Assembly (NCBI GenBank): GCA_964035575.1
Contig: OZ037861.1
Location: 496,001 to 560,000 of the forward strand
DNA: 64,000 nt
Reading direction: 5' to 3'
Source: Rhynchopus sp. YZ270_cl-10
Taxonomy: Eukaryota; Euglenozoa; Diplonemea; Diplonemida; Diplonemidae
The translations under genes were made by a program, and so were the position numbers. The notes under the pieces are model-generated. The model was not told where the DNA came from. It saw only the letters and a list, made by a program, of their open reading frames with translations, and searched no databases. Below are positions 33,045 through 44,400 of the stretch, one piece after another. How positions within the stretch are numbered: position 1 is the stretch's first letter; each line of letters opens with the position of its first letter.

Positions 33045-35426
33045 CAAAGTAAAACCAAACGACTACTGCGAAGACTTGCATGGAGTCATTCATGGCATCA
33101 CATAGAAGTGTGTTGTAAAGTGGAGCGCATCCTCGGGGTGTCTACACTAATACAAACCAAGTTTTCAATTCAATTCAAAAAAAAATAAATAAATAAAGAA
33201 ATAAGGAATCGAACATCAATTATGTTTGTTGTTGTGAATTTGACGAAAAAAAGAGCTGGAAAGGGGAAAAAAAGACAGTGGAGATTGCACAACTGTGGCA
33301 ACACAACCGAGGCAACTACACTACTCCAAACAATTTAACCAAAAAAGAAAGAAGAATATGCGGATTCGCACCAGAATTTCCTAATTATCTTTTTCTGTTT
33401 TTTTCTTTAGATGACTGAAAAATCATAGGGGACAACGCTTAGGTCCATCTTACCTTATTTTTTTGAGGCGTTTTGCGCATATCAACTTCACTTTTTTTTC
33501 TCTCTTTTTTCTCTCTCTTTTATGTTTTTAATTGTTTCTCGCTCTTAATGGGTTGTGTACATGGTTGTCCGGTCCAGGTTGGGTGGGCGACTTTGCTCAC
33601 CCAACCTACATGACAACGTTCAGGCCATGCCGGTTCTTGTAAAAGCACCCCACCCCTCTAAATACGTAACTGTTGCTTTCCAGGGCAAGGTGGCTTTCCG
33701 CAGAGAAGACTGGGTCTCAGCAAAAAAAAGGCCCAAAATTAGAGGGAAGACTTTTTCTTGAGAGCGGATTTTTCTTGTTTTTTTTCTCTTCAAAATTATG
33801 CCTTCTCTTCAATAGAATGCAACGTATATGGAATTAATTAGGATAAATACTTTGTTGCGCGAAAATGATTCAAAACGTCTGAGAGGTTCGTGCGTGGTAC
33901 AGAAAGCTTCTCTCTTGCGAAGAAAAAAAAGAAACAAACAAACCAGATTCATACCTGGTCGTCTGGCCGTGCCAGATTCAAGACTCCCAATTTTTTTTTT
34001 TTTTTGACTTTTTCTTGACTTTTCAAAGTCTGGAAAAGGACATTTTTTTTATGACTTTTTTCTTGGCTTATTGTGCATATCTGCTTTATCGCCAAGGTGT
34101 ATGTGCACGAGAAGCACATTTCATCTTTCACGTTTTCTTTTATCGCCCCCCTTTTTGATTGTGTTGTGCTCTGAAGCCACCTATCGGAAAAGGGTGGAGG
34201 GGAGGGGGGAAAGGGGTGGGGTAACCCTGTGTGTTGTGATTTTTGTGATTTATCTTTTCAGATTCTCCATTTTTTTTTTTCTCGTCTTTCTTTGATATTT
34301 TTTTTTTTTTTTTGATGTGCTTCTGACATTTCAGTTCAAAAAGAAAAGGAACGGAAAATAAATAAAAAAGATTTCCCCTCATATTTGCCTATCACCCAGA
34401 TCTATCACCCCCTCTCTCTCTCTCTCTCTCTGTCTCTCTGATCTTTGCTCCTCCGTCTCTTCACGGTGGCCTGTCGGACCCAGTGGAGTTACAAGTGAGT
34501 TACATGTAACTTTTGTTACATGTAACCCACTTGTAACTCACTTGTAACCCACTTGTAACCCACCAGTTACCACCTGATTTTGCCTGCAATTCATGTAACC
34601 CACTTGTAACTCACTTGTAACGGTTTTTCACTTGTAACGTTACTAGTAACTTCACTTGTAATGTACTGTACTTCACCGTCGTGTATACCCCAACCGCGGA
34701 CGCTACCCTGAGGGTCCGCAGGCCACCGTTTTAGTGGCTCAAAAAAAAAATTGAGAAGATTCTTTTAAAATGTACAAAAGAGGAGACGAAGCTGGTGGAT
34801 AAAACTCCATCTTTCGATTGAAAATATATCGTAATCAGACCTGACGCTAAACAGTTACGAAAATCGCACTTTTCGGGCTTGGAATTCGGGTTTTTTTACG
34901 GGTTTTTTTACACAGGAATCAGGGACATTTTTCGACCCTGGTGGTGAAAATCATGATTTTTTTTGCCCGCATGATACGTTTCGAACACACTTATCGCTAA
35001 ATATGCCGTTTCCCCCGAAAATTTTGACTACCCGACAAACACCATCACCGTCTCAGCTTCCTTCGCAAGCCGTTCAGCCTCCACCACCTTCACAAGCCAA
35101 AGAAAATAGGGCAAAAGTAGCTTACCGTGCGCCTGCGGCGCTCTTGCTGTCTTCATTAAAACAAAAGCACGTTGGCAAAACTGCGAATCGTGGCAATTTT
35201 TTTTCGCCTGCGGCGCCCCACCTCCCTCCCCTCTCCTTCCTGTGGTTGCAGGGAGTCGCGCGCGCGAAGCGCGCGCGACGGCTCGGAGAAAGCGGGGGGA
35301 CCAAATTTTGAGACCAAAAACCAAGCGGAAGCCCTGGCTGGTCAATTTTTACTCCCGCAAAATACCAAACAAAGAAACAGGAAGACCAACCCGGGGGGGC
35401 AAAAAAGAGAACACAAAAAAAAAAAA
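33045..35426. other. Intergenic upstream of the four-TM gene array
   Basis: Holds alpha modules at 33114-33172 and 33268-33340, a beta variant at 33432-33465, and a solo end of the CACGACG family at 34485-34687 (CTTGTAACTCACTTGTAAC repeats ending ACTTCACCGTCGTG). Two GCCTGCGGCGC motifs lie at 35133 and 35208. A GCGCGCGCGAAGCGCGCGCG hairpin is at 35257. The last ~90 bp (from ACCAAACAAAGAAACAGGAA) match the promoter-proximal sequence of the other three genes of the array. Confidence 0.6.
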
Positions 35427-38400
35427 ATGGCGCTTGACAAATTCCACTGCGGGGCTGGTGGAGCCTTCTTTGTGCTGAACGTCTTTGGACAGGTATGGTG
35501 GTGGATCCCCTCCTCCCTCTTCTTTCTCTGTCCGTAGTCACCAACTTCGCTTCGTCACGGATCATCTTATTAAACTTTTTCTTTTCTTGAATATGAACAG
35601 GGGTGTCGCTAATTCGGGTCCAGGGTCCCGACTTTTTCAAAACCAAAAAAAAAATTTGCACCCCTACACGGTGGAGTCTACCCGGGGGGGAGTTACTCTT
35701 TGGGGGGGACTTAAAGGGGGACTCAAAGAGTCCCCCTAGGCATACCTAGAAAGCGAATATGATATTCGGCCTATATTCGGATCCGAATATGCGTATTCGC
35801 CCTATATTCGGATCCGAATATAGGCGAATATAGGCCGAATATGACCCGAATACACGTATCACCAACAGGAATGTATCATATTTTTGAAATAGACCCCACC
35901 ACGTTCCGCAATTGGCTCGGAAAATCCAAAAATGGGGGGGAAGGGGAAAAAAAGAGAAAAAAAAGTCCAAAAAAAAAGAAGAAAGAAAGTCACTTTTGTA
36001 TTTCGAAGCCCCGCGGGCTTTCCATGAATTTTCGCCGAAAATTATCGCGTTTAGGTTTGCACAATATATGACGTGCTTCGGTGAATTCTTTTCGGTGCAC
36101 CCCTACACTATCAACAGGAATTTATCAGTTTAAACGCTAAAAAAAATATCATCAATGGGCCCAAAAAGCAGAAAGAGGAAGGTCGACGAGACGACCATTG
36201 TCTCGAGCAACACGGACGCGAGCGATTCCTCTTCCACCAGGGCACAAACAAAGAAAAGAGTGAAAAAATCAGCGAAGAAGGCAACGAATAAGCCTTCTAC
36301 AAAGACTGCAAGCAAGCCACCAGCCAAGAAAGGCGGCGCGATAGAGAAGACCCCGGCGGAGAAGCGCAAAGAGACCATAGAGTCTCGGAAGAAGCTGAAG
36401 GAGGTGTCGGCGGAGGCGAAGGCGGGATCGTCGGTAACCGCGCAGGGTCGTTTAACCGCGCTGGAGAAGTACGACCGATCAATTGCAGAGTGTTATGAAG
36501 TATGTATCGCTAAAAATGTATTAAAAAACCGGTCAGTATAGAACAAAATGAGGGGCCACACTGCTACGGCGGCGCTAAAGTGACTAGGGTGAATACAAAG
36601 TAATAAAAAATAAAAAAAATGTAACAAATAACAAAAAAATCTCAGGTAATGGAGGTTGATGAGCTCCCCTTCGAGGAAAAGGCAGCAGCGAAGAAAACAG
36701 GGCGAAAGGGAGACGACACAGTTCTTTTTTGTGTACATTGCCGTGGAGTGGTGCAACACGGTGAAAGTAGTACCGCCAAGGTACACGTCCAAAGCGACCG
36801 CCACAAAAATAATGAGCGTAGGGAGAAGAAGAAGAAGAAGAAGGCTGCAGCTCCAGTTGGTGACACGAAGGAGAAGCGGCAGCAGGTGTTGACGCCGGTG
36901 ATGGGGTTGGCGGCGTTTGTCACAACATGGGCATTGGCTGTGCTGGTCTGCGGACTCACAGAACGCCAAGCCGACATTATGTCGCTGCCAGTGCGTCCCC
37001 TCTTCGGAGAGGACTTCCCAACCGGGAAAACGGTCCTGGGCCGCTCCATGAAGTTCGTGAAGGAGATCGAGGGTGTGCTACTGAAGTTGGTTGAAGGGAA
37101 ACCAATCCCTCTCGGGATAGATGGATCGGGTATGCTAATAAACAAATGACCACTATCCCAAAATTTTTATTGCAGGACAGAGACACCTGGGTTTTTCGAC
37201 ATTGTGCATTGTAGCGTTCGTTGCAGGCCAAGCCCTCCTCATTCATATGGACGTAAAAGATACTGGAGAAGTCCACTGTGGTCGAGATGTGAAGGATGCT
37301 ATCAACACAGCTCGAAAAAAATTTAATATCGCGCATTCTCCCGTGGTTGCTGATTATGGATCGATAAATGTGGTAGGGTTGTCTGACGAGGAAGCCAGTT
37401 GGTGTTTTGGCCACGTGACAAATTCGGCACTGAAAGCACACGTAAAAATTAACTACCAGCTGTCATATGTTTTTTGTACAGCGTTTAGTCAGCTTTTCTC
37501 TTGTAAAAGCCGACGAGTGCGCTGGCTCAATTTCCAGGAATCTTCTGTCAGCAACGCGCGTGAGTCGGCGGCGGACACACAAGACACCAGGATTCGTTTG
37601 AAAGTCGCTGTGGAGAAAAAAAGTGTCAGGGGCATGCAACGTTTGCTTCCGGGGCCGAAAATAGATGATATTGAAGAGCTTCTGGCCAAAGCAAAGGAGG
37701 TGTTGAGCGAAACGATCGATGTTGACGTTGAGAATGTTGATACGGCATCGCCGAAGACACCATCACTCACCAGCGACACCCGGTGGTTAGCCATGGCCGA
37801 CCTTGCTATACACATTAGAGACAGACATCAACCCCTGGTATCTTTCCTCGATAGTGAAATGGGGAGAAAGAAAAAGAACCAGTCTCTCCTCTCCCTCGTT
37901 GAACTTGTCAAAACGGACAGGTGGCAGGATCATGTACGCGAAGTGTCGGCATTTGCAAACGATATCGAACCTCTTCTTCCATTCCTCAGAAAGGTGCAAA
38001 ATCCCGGCACCAAAATTGCAGCGAGCTGGTGGTTTCCAGAGATTCAGAGGGTACTCACCAACAGCGACTACTCTGCGAATATGCGCGAGTGTTTATCAGC
38101 AGCATGGGCCGAGTACAAGTCGAGAGACCGGTTTGAGAAGTTAATATTCTTTGACTGCAATGTCATCCTCTCCGGGGACTATGATGATGATGACCTGCCG
38201 ACAGGGGAGCCACAGTGTCAGGACGCAGAGATGCAGAAATGGGGTGCTATTTTCTATGCTTTGCGCGAACCGACCGTGTGGAACGAATTCATCCTGTACC
38301 TCAACGCCGAAGCCCTTTTGTTTCAGGATGTTACTGACCTGTTCGAGTTCTGGAGTCCAAGAGGCAGTGGAGGGTTACGCTTCCCGAATTTAGCGCCACA

Positions 38401-41400
38401 CGTCCATGGATGGCTTTCAACCCCGATCAGCGTAACCTCAGTTGATGGATTATTTTCTTCCTTAAGTGCAATGAAAAATAAACGCTCCTCGAATTTATCT
38501 AAGGAAAAGTTTATTGAGAAGCTGATGCTGCGGAAGAACGGCAAGCTCCTTGGATTGCTTCAGGACAAGAAGGGGCTCCTCGGCGAGGCGGTGGAGCAGT
38601 CGGAATCGTCAGATTCCGACTGTGAGCCTCTCGCCGAGGAGCTCGAGATGATACCAGTGTTCTAAATGCTGGTATCATCTCGAGCTGCTTTTTCATGAGC
38701 AAACAAAAAAAAAAAACAAAAAAAAACCCCTCTTTGTTTGCACTACTCCTACTACTACTTCAATCTTAAGTCCACACCCACGTGGCGGACGCTTTGGCAT
38801 GCGTCTGTAAGGACAGCCTTGATACTTTCTGTATTGCCTCTTTTCCATCAACAGTGCTTTTTGTGCTTTCAACTTCTCTTGTTTTTGCAAAGACACCGAT
38901 CATCAAAAGACCCCCACACCCACCCCCCAATACACGCGTTTCGCTACCTCATGTCCCCACCCACCCCCATCCAAACTCACTCACACCCTTTCTGCAGTCT
39001 AGATTCTGTGTATTCGGATCCGAATATAGGGCGAATATGATATTCGGCCTATATTCGGATCCGAATATAGGCCGAATATGCATATTCGGCCTATATTCGG
39101 ATCCGAATACGATATTCGGATCCGAATATAGGCCGAATATGGCCCAAGAATTTTGGATCCGAATATAGGCCGAATATCATATTCGCTTTCTAGGTATGCC
39201 TAGGGGGACTATAGAGTCCCCCTAGGGGGACTATGTAGTCCACCTAGGGGGACTATAGTCCCCCTAGGTGGACTCTTTTGGTGGGTTCTTGTGGGTTGTG
39301 GGGGCTGGTGCTGGCAGGTATGTACACACCAGGGGGGTGGTGAGGGTCCCAGATGGGGCCCAGGGAGGTAAAAGGTCATGTTGTGCATATCATTGCACAG
39401 TTTATACAGTGCAAACTGTTGTTTGCTATTAGATGCGATACAATGACAGAGTCTTGTTGCTTATTTCCTTTCAGTCCTCAGTTGTTAACGCCTGATGTGG
39501 TTTGCATGTTTGAAATGTATAGCTATGAGAGCAGCTGCGCACGGAGACGTGCCGAGAGAAGGAGCCGTCGCCATACTGGATAAGGCGACGGCCTACAACC
39601 ATCCAGACCCACCCCAACTCCAGGGATGGACCCTCGGTCGCTGTCGTGATGATGGAGTCCCTCTACGGCAGCAGCCCCTCCTGGGCCTCCCCCCACCAGC
39701 ACCTTCATCATGTGCGCCAGGCAGGCACCTACATCGCCACATATACAGTCGCTCTCCGCACTCCACTCCAACATACTCAGGTCGATGCACCGGGTGGCTA
39801 CACCACAGATGATGCGAGCGGTGTTAAAGGACGCTAGCGACCACCCCGCCTGGCAGAAGACCCCCGAGAAGACCGCACGCAAATGGCTTGCGAAAGCACA
39901 TCGTGGATACCTCCGTGACTGCAGCACGCGATTGCAAGAACACCCGCCTGCTGATGCGACTGCTCGTGGAGGTGCACCCCGACACCGACCTCCGTCGCGT
40001 ATCGGGCATCGACGGCGCGCTGAGGATGAGGCCGCAGGCAGCCTCACGCGAGAGGGTGGTGTGGCTGAGCCGGAGCACAGCCTCAAGGCTCGTGAAGCAG
40101 CATTGCTGCATCACGGGAGGGTGATGATCGCCTCACCCAAATATTTTGGGCTTGTCGTACGCCCCGTCCAGGAACGCAGCGCATGCGCCGCCAGAAGTCG
40201 CTCCTCATGCGGGCCCAAAGACCACCCAACCGCGGACTTTGTCGCCGCACTTAACAACAGCGGCCTCGCGTGCGCAACGCAGACCGTGCCGAGCACTGGG
40301 AAGACCTGGTGCGTTAAGTTAACATCATGACACCCGTCCCCAAAGACGCATGTGTCATCAAGGGAAGCCGGTGATGGCTTGCCAGGCCCAGCCTGGTCAC
40401 CGATTCAGAAGCAGGAAGAGGGCGGGCCCGGCCACACCCGACAGCGCCAAGCCTGAGGCGAAACGGCAATGCAAGCCGGAAAAAAGGGGGCAAAAGAAAT
40501 AGTAGGATCGGTAGGTAAGTAAAGTTGCTTCGTTCATTGCACAAACAAAATAGCAGCAACACGACCACTGCAGCCGAGGGAGAGGAGTCGAGGGAGGAGC
40601 TGCAGAGGCAGAACCTCGACCTTCTGCGACAGCTGGTGGAACTGAAGCAGCAGATAGCGTGACGGCACAGCGTGACGGCACCGTCACCACCAACCAAGAC
40701 ACTGCGATGACAGCAAAGACCCCTTCTCAAGAGGTCTCTGCCACCTCCACAACTGGGATACACTCCACGCTCCCTAACCCCGGACCCAAACCCCTCAAGT
40801 GTCTCTCCGACAACATCAACGGATTGACACAAACGACACGAGCAGAAGCTGACGTGCCGTCTGCAGGACACGGCGTTTGATGCAGGGGTGCAGGTTGTGC
40901 TTGCCCGCCCTCGCTTGGCCGACATCAAGTGTCCTGCTCAGTACAGTGTAACGCATACGGGAGACAACGGGTCACTGTCGCGTTGTGGAACGCTCTGCAT
41001 CTATAGTAGCAGGCGTGGGCATGTTGGCGGCTTCGACACAGAAACCTACGAGCCTGTCTTCTCATTTGATTGATGCGGACAATTATGTGTACGGTGCGCC
41101 TGCCATCTCTCAGTGCAAGACACGCTGCTACCTGCCTTGTGGGGATTGCCTTCTCAAGGTTGCACTTCCGGGTGGGGAGGTGGTCCGCAAAGTCGACTGC
41201 GCTTCGTGGACCTTGTTCTCCTGTGGCAGTGTTGTTGTCTCGTATGGCAAAGACGGCGTCTCTGTGTATGACGAAGACCTGACGTTGCTCTGCTCTCTCT
41301 CGCACGAAGAGTGTGTTACTCTACTGCTCGCCCAAAAAGAGTACGACGTTGTCTGCCTTAAGGAACTCAAAGCGAGCCAGACAGGCGACATTGGCTTCGA

Positions 41401-44400
41401 CGTTTACACATTATGTATGATACAAACGCATGCGTATCCAAAAGCGTGCGAAGGGGGCGACGGCATCGGGAGGCGGCATCTACGTCCGCACCACACGCAC
41501 ATACAAACACATCTTCACTTCTCCAGAGAGCAGCGTGACGGAGAGACTCGCCTTCGAAGTGGAAGGTGTGCGATTCTGCAATATGCACAGGCCAAGTGCG
41601 GCAGGCCTGCACAAAAATGACACACTACGTGCCGCCGGCAACGTTTCAGAACTGCCCACACAAGGGAAGGTGGTGGTTGCGGGGACGTGAACGCGCACCA
41701 CCGATCCTGGGCACACTGCACTACACGACGCTATGCCACTGCACAAAAAAGGGAAAGACATGACTGACCCTCGTCGTACCGCCCGATCTCCCTTACCGGC
41801 AGTGTGTCAAAGGTGATGGAGAAACTGGTGGGGCGACGCATGCACCAACTGATGAGCCAGCCAGACTCTTCAGTGAACAACCTCCACTCAGCTTAGGACG
41901 AGCCACCCTCTTGCTCCACCGGAAGGCAGCAAAGGTGATCACCGGTGCGACTACATGTCGCACGGTCAGGACGTGTTGTGGGAGGCACCGCAGACCACAG
42001 CGTACCACGAACGACTACGAGAAGTTTGTAGGACTGCCCGGCTCGCTTGGGCATGCTGTGTTTAACAAACTAAACCAGGTATTTTCATAGTTCATGAAAT
42101 GCTAGAGACATACATCTTAGGTACGTACGTAATACGCGGCAAATAGGTAGCAAAAATAATAAAATACATAGTGAACTGAGGACTGAAAGGAAATAAGCAA
42201 CAAGACTCTGTCATTGTATCGCATCTAATAGCAAACAACAGTTTGCACTGTATAAACTGTGCAATGATATGCACAACATGACCTTTTACCTCCCTGGGCC
42301 CCATCTGGGACCCTCACCACCCCCCTGGTGTGTACATACCTGCCAGCACCAGCCCCCACAACCCACAAGAACCCACCAAAAGAGTCCACCTAGGGGGACT
42401 ATAGTCCCCCTAGGTGGACTACATAGTCCCCCTAGGGGGACTATGGAGTCCCCCTAATCCGACACCCCAAAAGAGTAACTCCCCCCCGGGTAGACTCCAC
42501 CGTGTAGTAAAATCTGTGTAGGAAAAAAAAAAGGGAAAAGTCACTTAGTGCCCAAGTTTGTTGTACCCATTTAGGATAATACCCAGTGGGTATTATCCTA
42601 AATTATTTGGGTATTATCCTAAATTATTTTGGGTATTATGGGTACTGGGTACTGGGTACTGGGTACTGGGTACTGGGTACTGGGTACTGGGTACTGGGTA
42701 CTGGGTACTGGGTACTGGGTACTGGGTACTGGGTACTGGGTACTGGGTACTGGGTACTGGGTACTGGGTACTGGGTACTGGGTACTGGGTACTGGGTACT
42801 GGGTACTGGGTACTGGGTACTGGGTACTGGGTACTGGGTACTGGGTACTGGGTACTGGGTACTGGGTACTGGGTACTGGGTACTGGGTACTGGGTACTGG
42901 GTACTGGGTACTGGGTACTGGGTACTGGGTACTGGGTACTGGGTACTGGGTACTGGGTACTGGGTACTGGGTACTGGGTACTGGGTACTGGGTACTGGGT
43001 ACTGGGTACTGGGTACTGGGTACTGGGTACTGGGTACTGGGTACTGGGTACTGGGTACTGGGTACTGGGTACTGGGTACTGGGTACTGGGTACTGGGTAC
43101 TGGGTACCAAGAGAAGGCACCTTGACAGCAGCGAAGGCGCAAGACAAGGTATGTAAATATGTTAACTTTATGGTGAATATTCAACAAAGTAAGGCCGTCG
43201 ACTCGTATTTCCTCCAAAAAGTCTCCAGAACAATATTTTACACCCTCAGGCCAACTTATTTTTTAAAGAAATCACCTTCTTTAAATTCCCCACCACTCAC
43301 AACTTCACTTTAAACAGGTATCGCGAGTGCAACATCGAGAACCAACTGTGCAGAACGAGCGAACATATGGGGTGGAAAGGGGGGTGGGAACACTCTGTCA
43401 GTCACTGCTATTGCCATTAACCCAGGGAGCATAGCTAGTGCAAGAAATTCGACTTTGGAAACCTTCCGGAAAGTCTGTCCTCTGCTTGCGGAGGACGAGG
43501 CACAAGAAAATATTGCGTTCCCCCAGAAAACCAGTGCACATTTCACACTCCTTGTGGGTAGTCTTGTTGCCTTTTTTGTCGAGTAATTTTGGCCCAGGCA
43601 TGCTCTTGAAGCATGACAATTTAGTGTGTATGGGGCAGGGTGTTGTTTTGTTCTGAATTCTCTTTGTTATAACATCTAAGTCAATCGCGGGTGGTGGTTT
43701 GTGTAGCGTGAGGCACTCTTTTTAGCAAACTTCCTGCGGCTGCTAAAGTGTTATTTCTTCGGATTTAACAACGTACAGCGTAACATAGTGGTTTAGCCTG
43801 GTCGACACAACCTTTGATAGATACGGGATAACCAACCCCCTTCGACCCCTTGTGGGTTCACTGAACAAGCCCTCGTGGTAGTTAAACGCGATTGACATTT
43901 ACATTTCCTAGAGATGAAAGAACAAGATAACACTTCTGTACCCGCGCATCAAAATTGTGGAAAACTTTGCACCCCAAACACCCTCAACAACGCCCGCCAA
44001 AAGGCGCCCCTTGTTGCTGGGAGTTGTTCTCATGTTTGATACCTGCACAGCGGGCATTCCTCTGAGTCCAACGCATGTTTGGCCTGTCTGCGGCGTTGTA
44101 CTTCAGGTGCACGAAGACAGGGTCTGGTGGTAAATTTTGCGTAGTGTCGCATTCCCTCATGTGTGGGTCACTCACACTTGGCGGTCATGTGCCACTGCGT
44201 GGGTCTGGGAATTTGGGTACCTGGGTACAGGAAATTTGTTGTGGAAGACATCAACCACCATGCATTGAGGAGGGTAAGACAGTGGTCGCAGTTTCTACTT
44301 GATAGCATTACAACATTTAACTTCTCCACGGGGGTCTTGGGCCGTTCATTCGGTTCTACCTTGACTACCGGAAGATATTCTTGAGGCCTTTTTGGTCTCT

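Larger units (their letters stand above)
35740..39199. mobile_element. Element B: autonomous hAT-like transposon, 3.46 kb
   Basis: TIRs begin GCATACCTAGAAAGCGAATA and continue with repeated ATTCGGATCCGAATATAGGC palindromes at both ends (35755-35845 and 39008-39180), in the style of hAT subterminal repeats. The flanks are CTAG on each side, inside the palindrome CCTAGG. No 8-bp duplication can be found. It carries one intact three-exon transposase gene and is inserted in a tandem GGGGGACT...AGTCCCCCTAG array in the left TIR of element A. It looks whole and young. Confidence 0.85.
35664..42507. mobile_element. Element A: long-TIR element carrying LINE remnants
   Basis: The outer ends CTACACGGTGGAGTCTACCC and its inverse open TIRs of about 370 bp. 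These continue through GGGGGACTATAGAGTCCCCC-type units and GGTGGTGAGGGTCCCAGATG, ending at TTTCAGTCCTCAGTT (39470-39484 on the left, 42173-42187 on the right). The left TIR is split by the hAT-like element at 35740-39199. The interior (39485-42172) holds pieces of a non-LTR retrotransposon. No target duplication is visible. The arrangement resembles a TIR element that captured a retroelement, or two retroelement-flanking repeats. Confidence 0.8.

Noticed and set aside
36155-36541. Separate 128-aa basic protein upstream of the transposase
   Set aside because: A GTATGT donor at 36500 joins it in frame to the zinc-finger exon, so it is better explained as exon 1.
35736-39203. Standard 8-bp hAT duplication for element B
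   Set aside because: The flanks AGTCCCCC and GGGGGACT are inverted, not direct, repeats. Only CTAG or CCTAGG fits as a duplication, and because it is palindromic it could also be part of the TIR.
42558-43313. Long ORFs of GYWVLGT or PSTQYPV repeats
   Set aside because: They come from the (GGGTACT)n array, which is open in every frame. The same applies to the arrays at 10903, 47938, 49531 and 63148.
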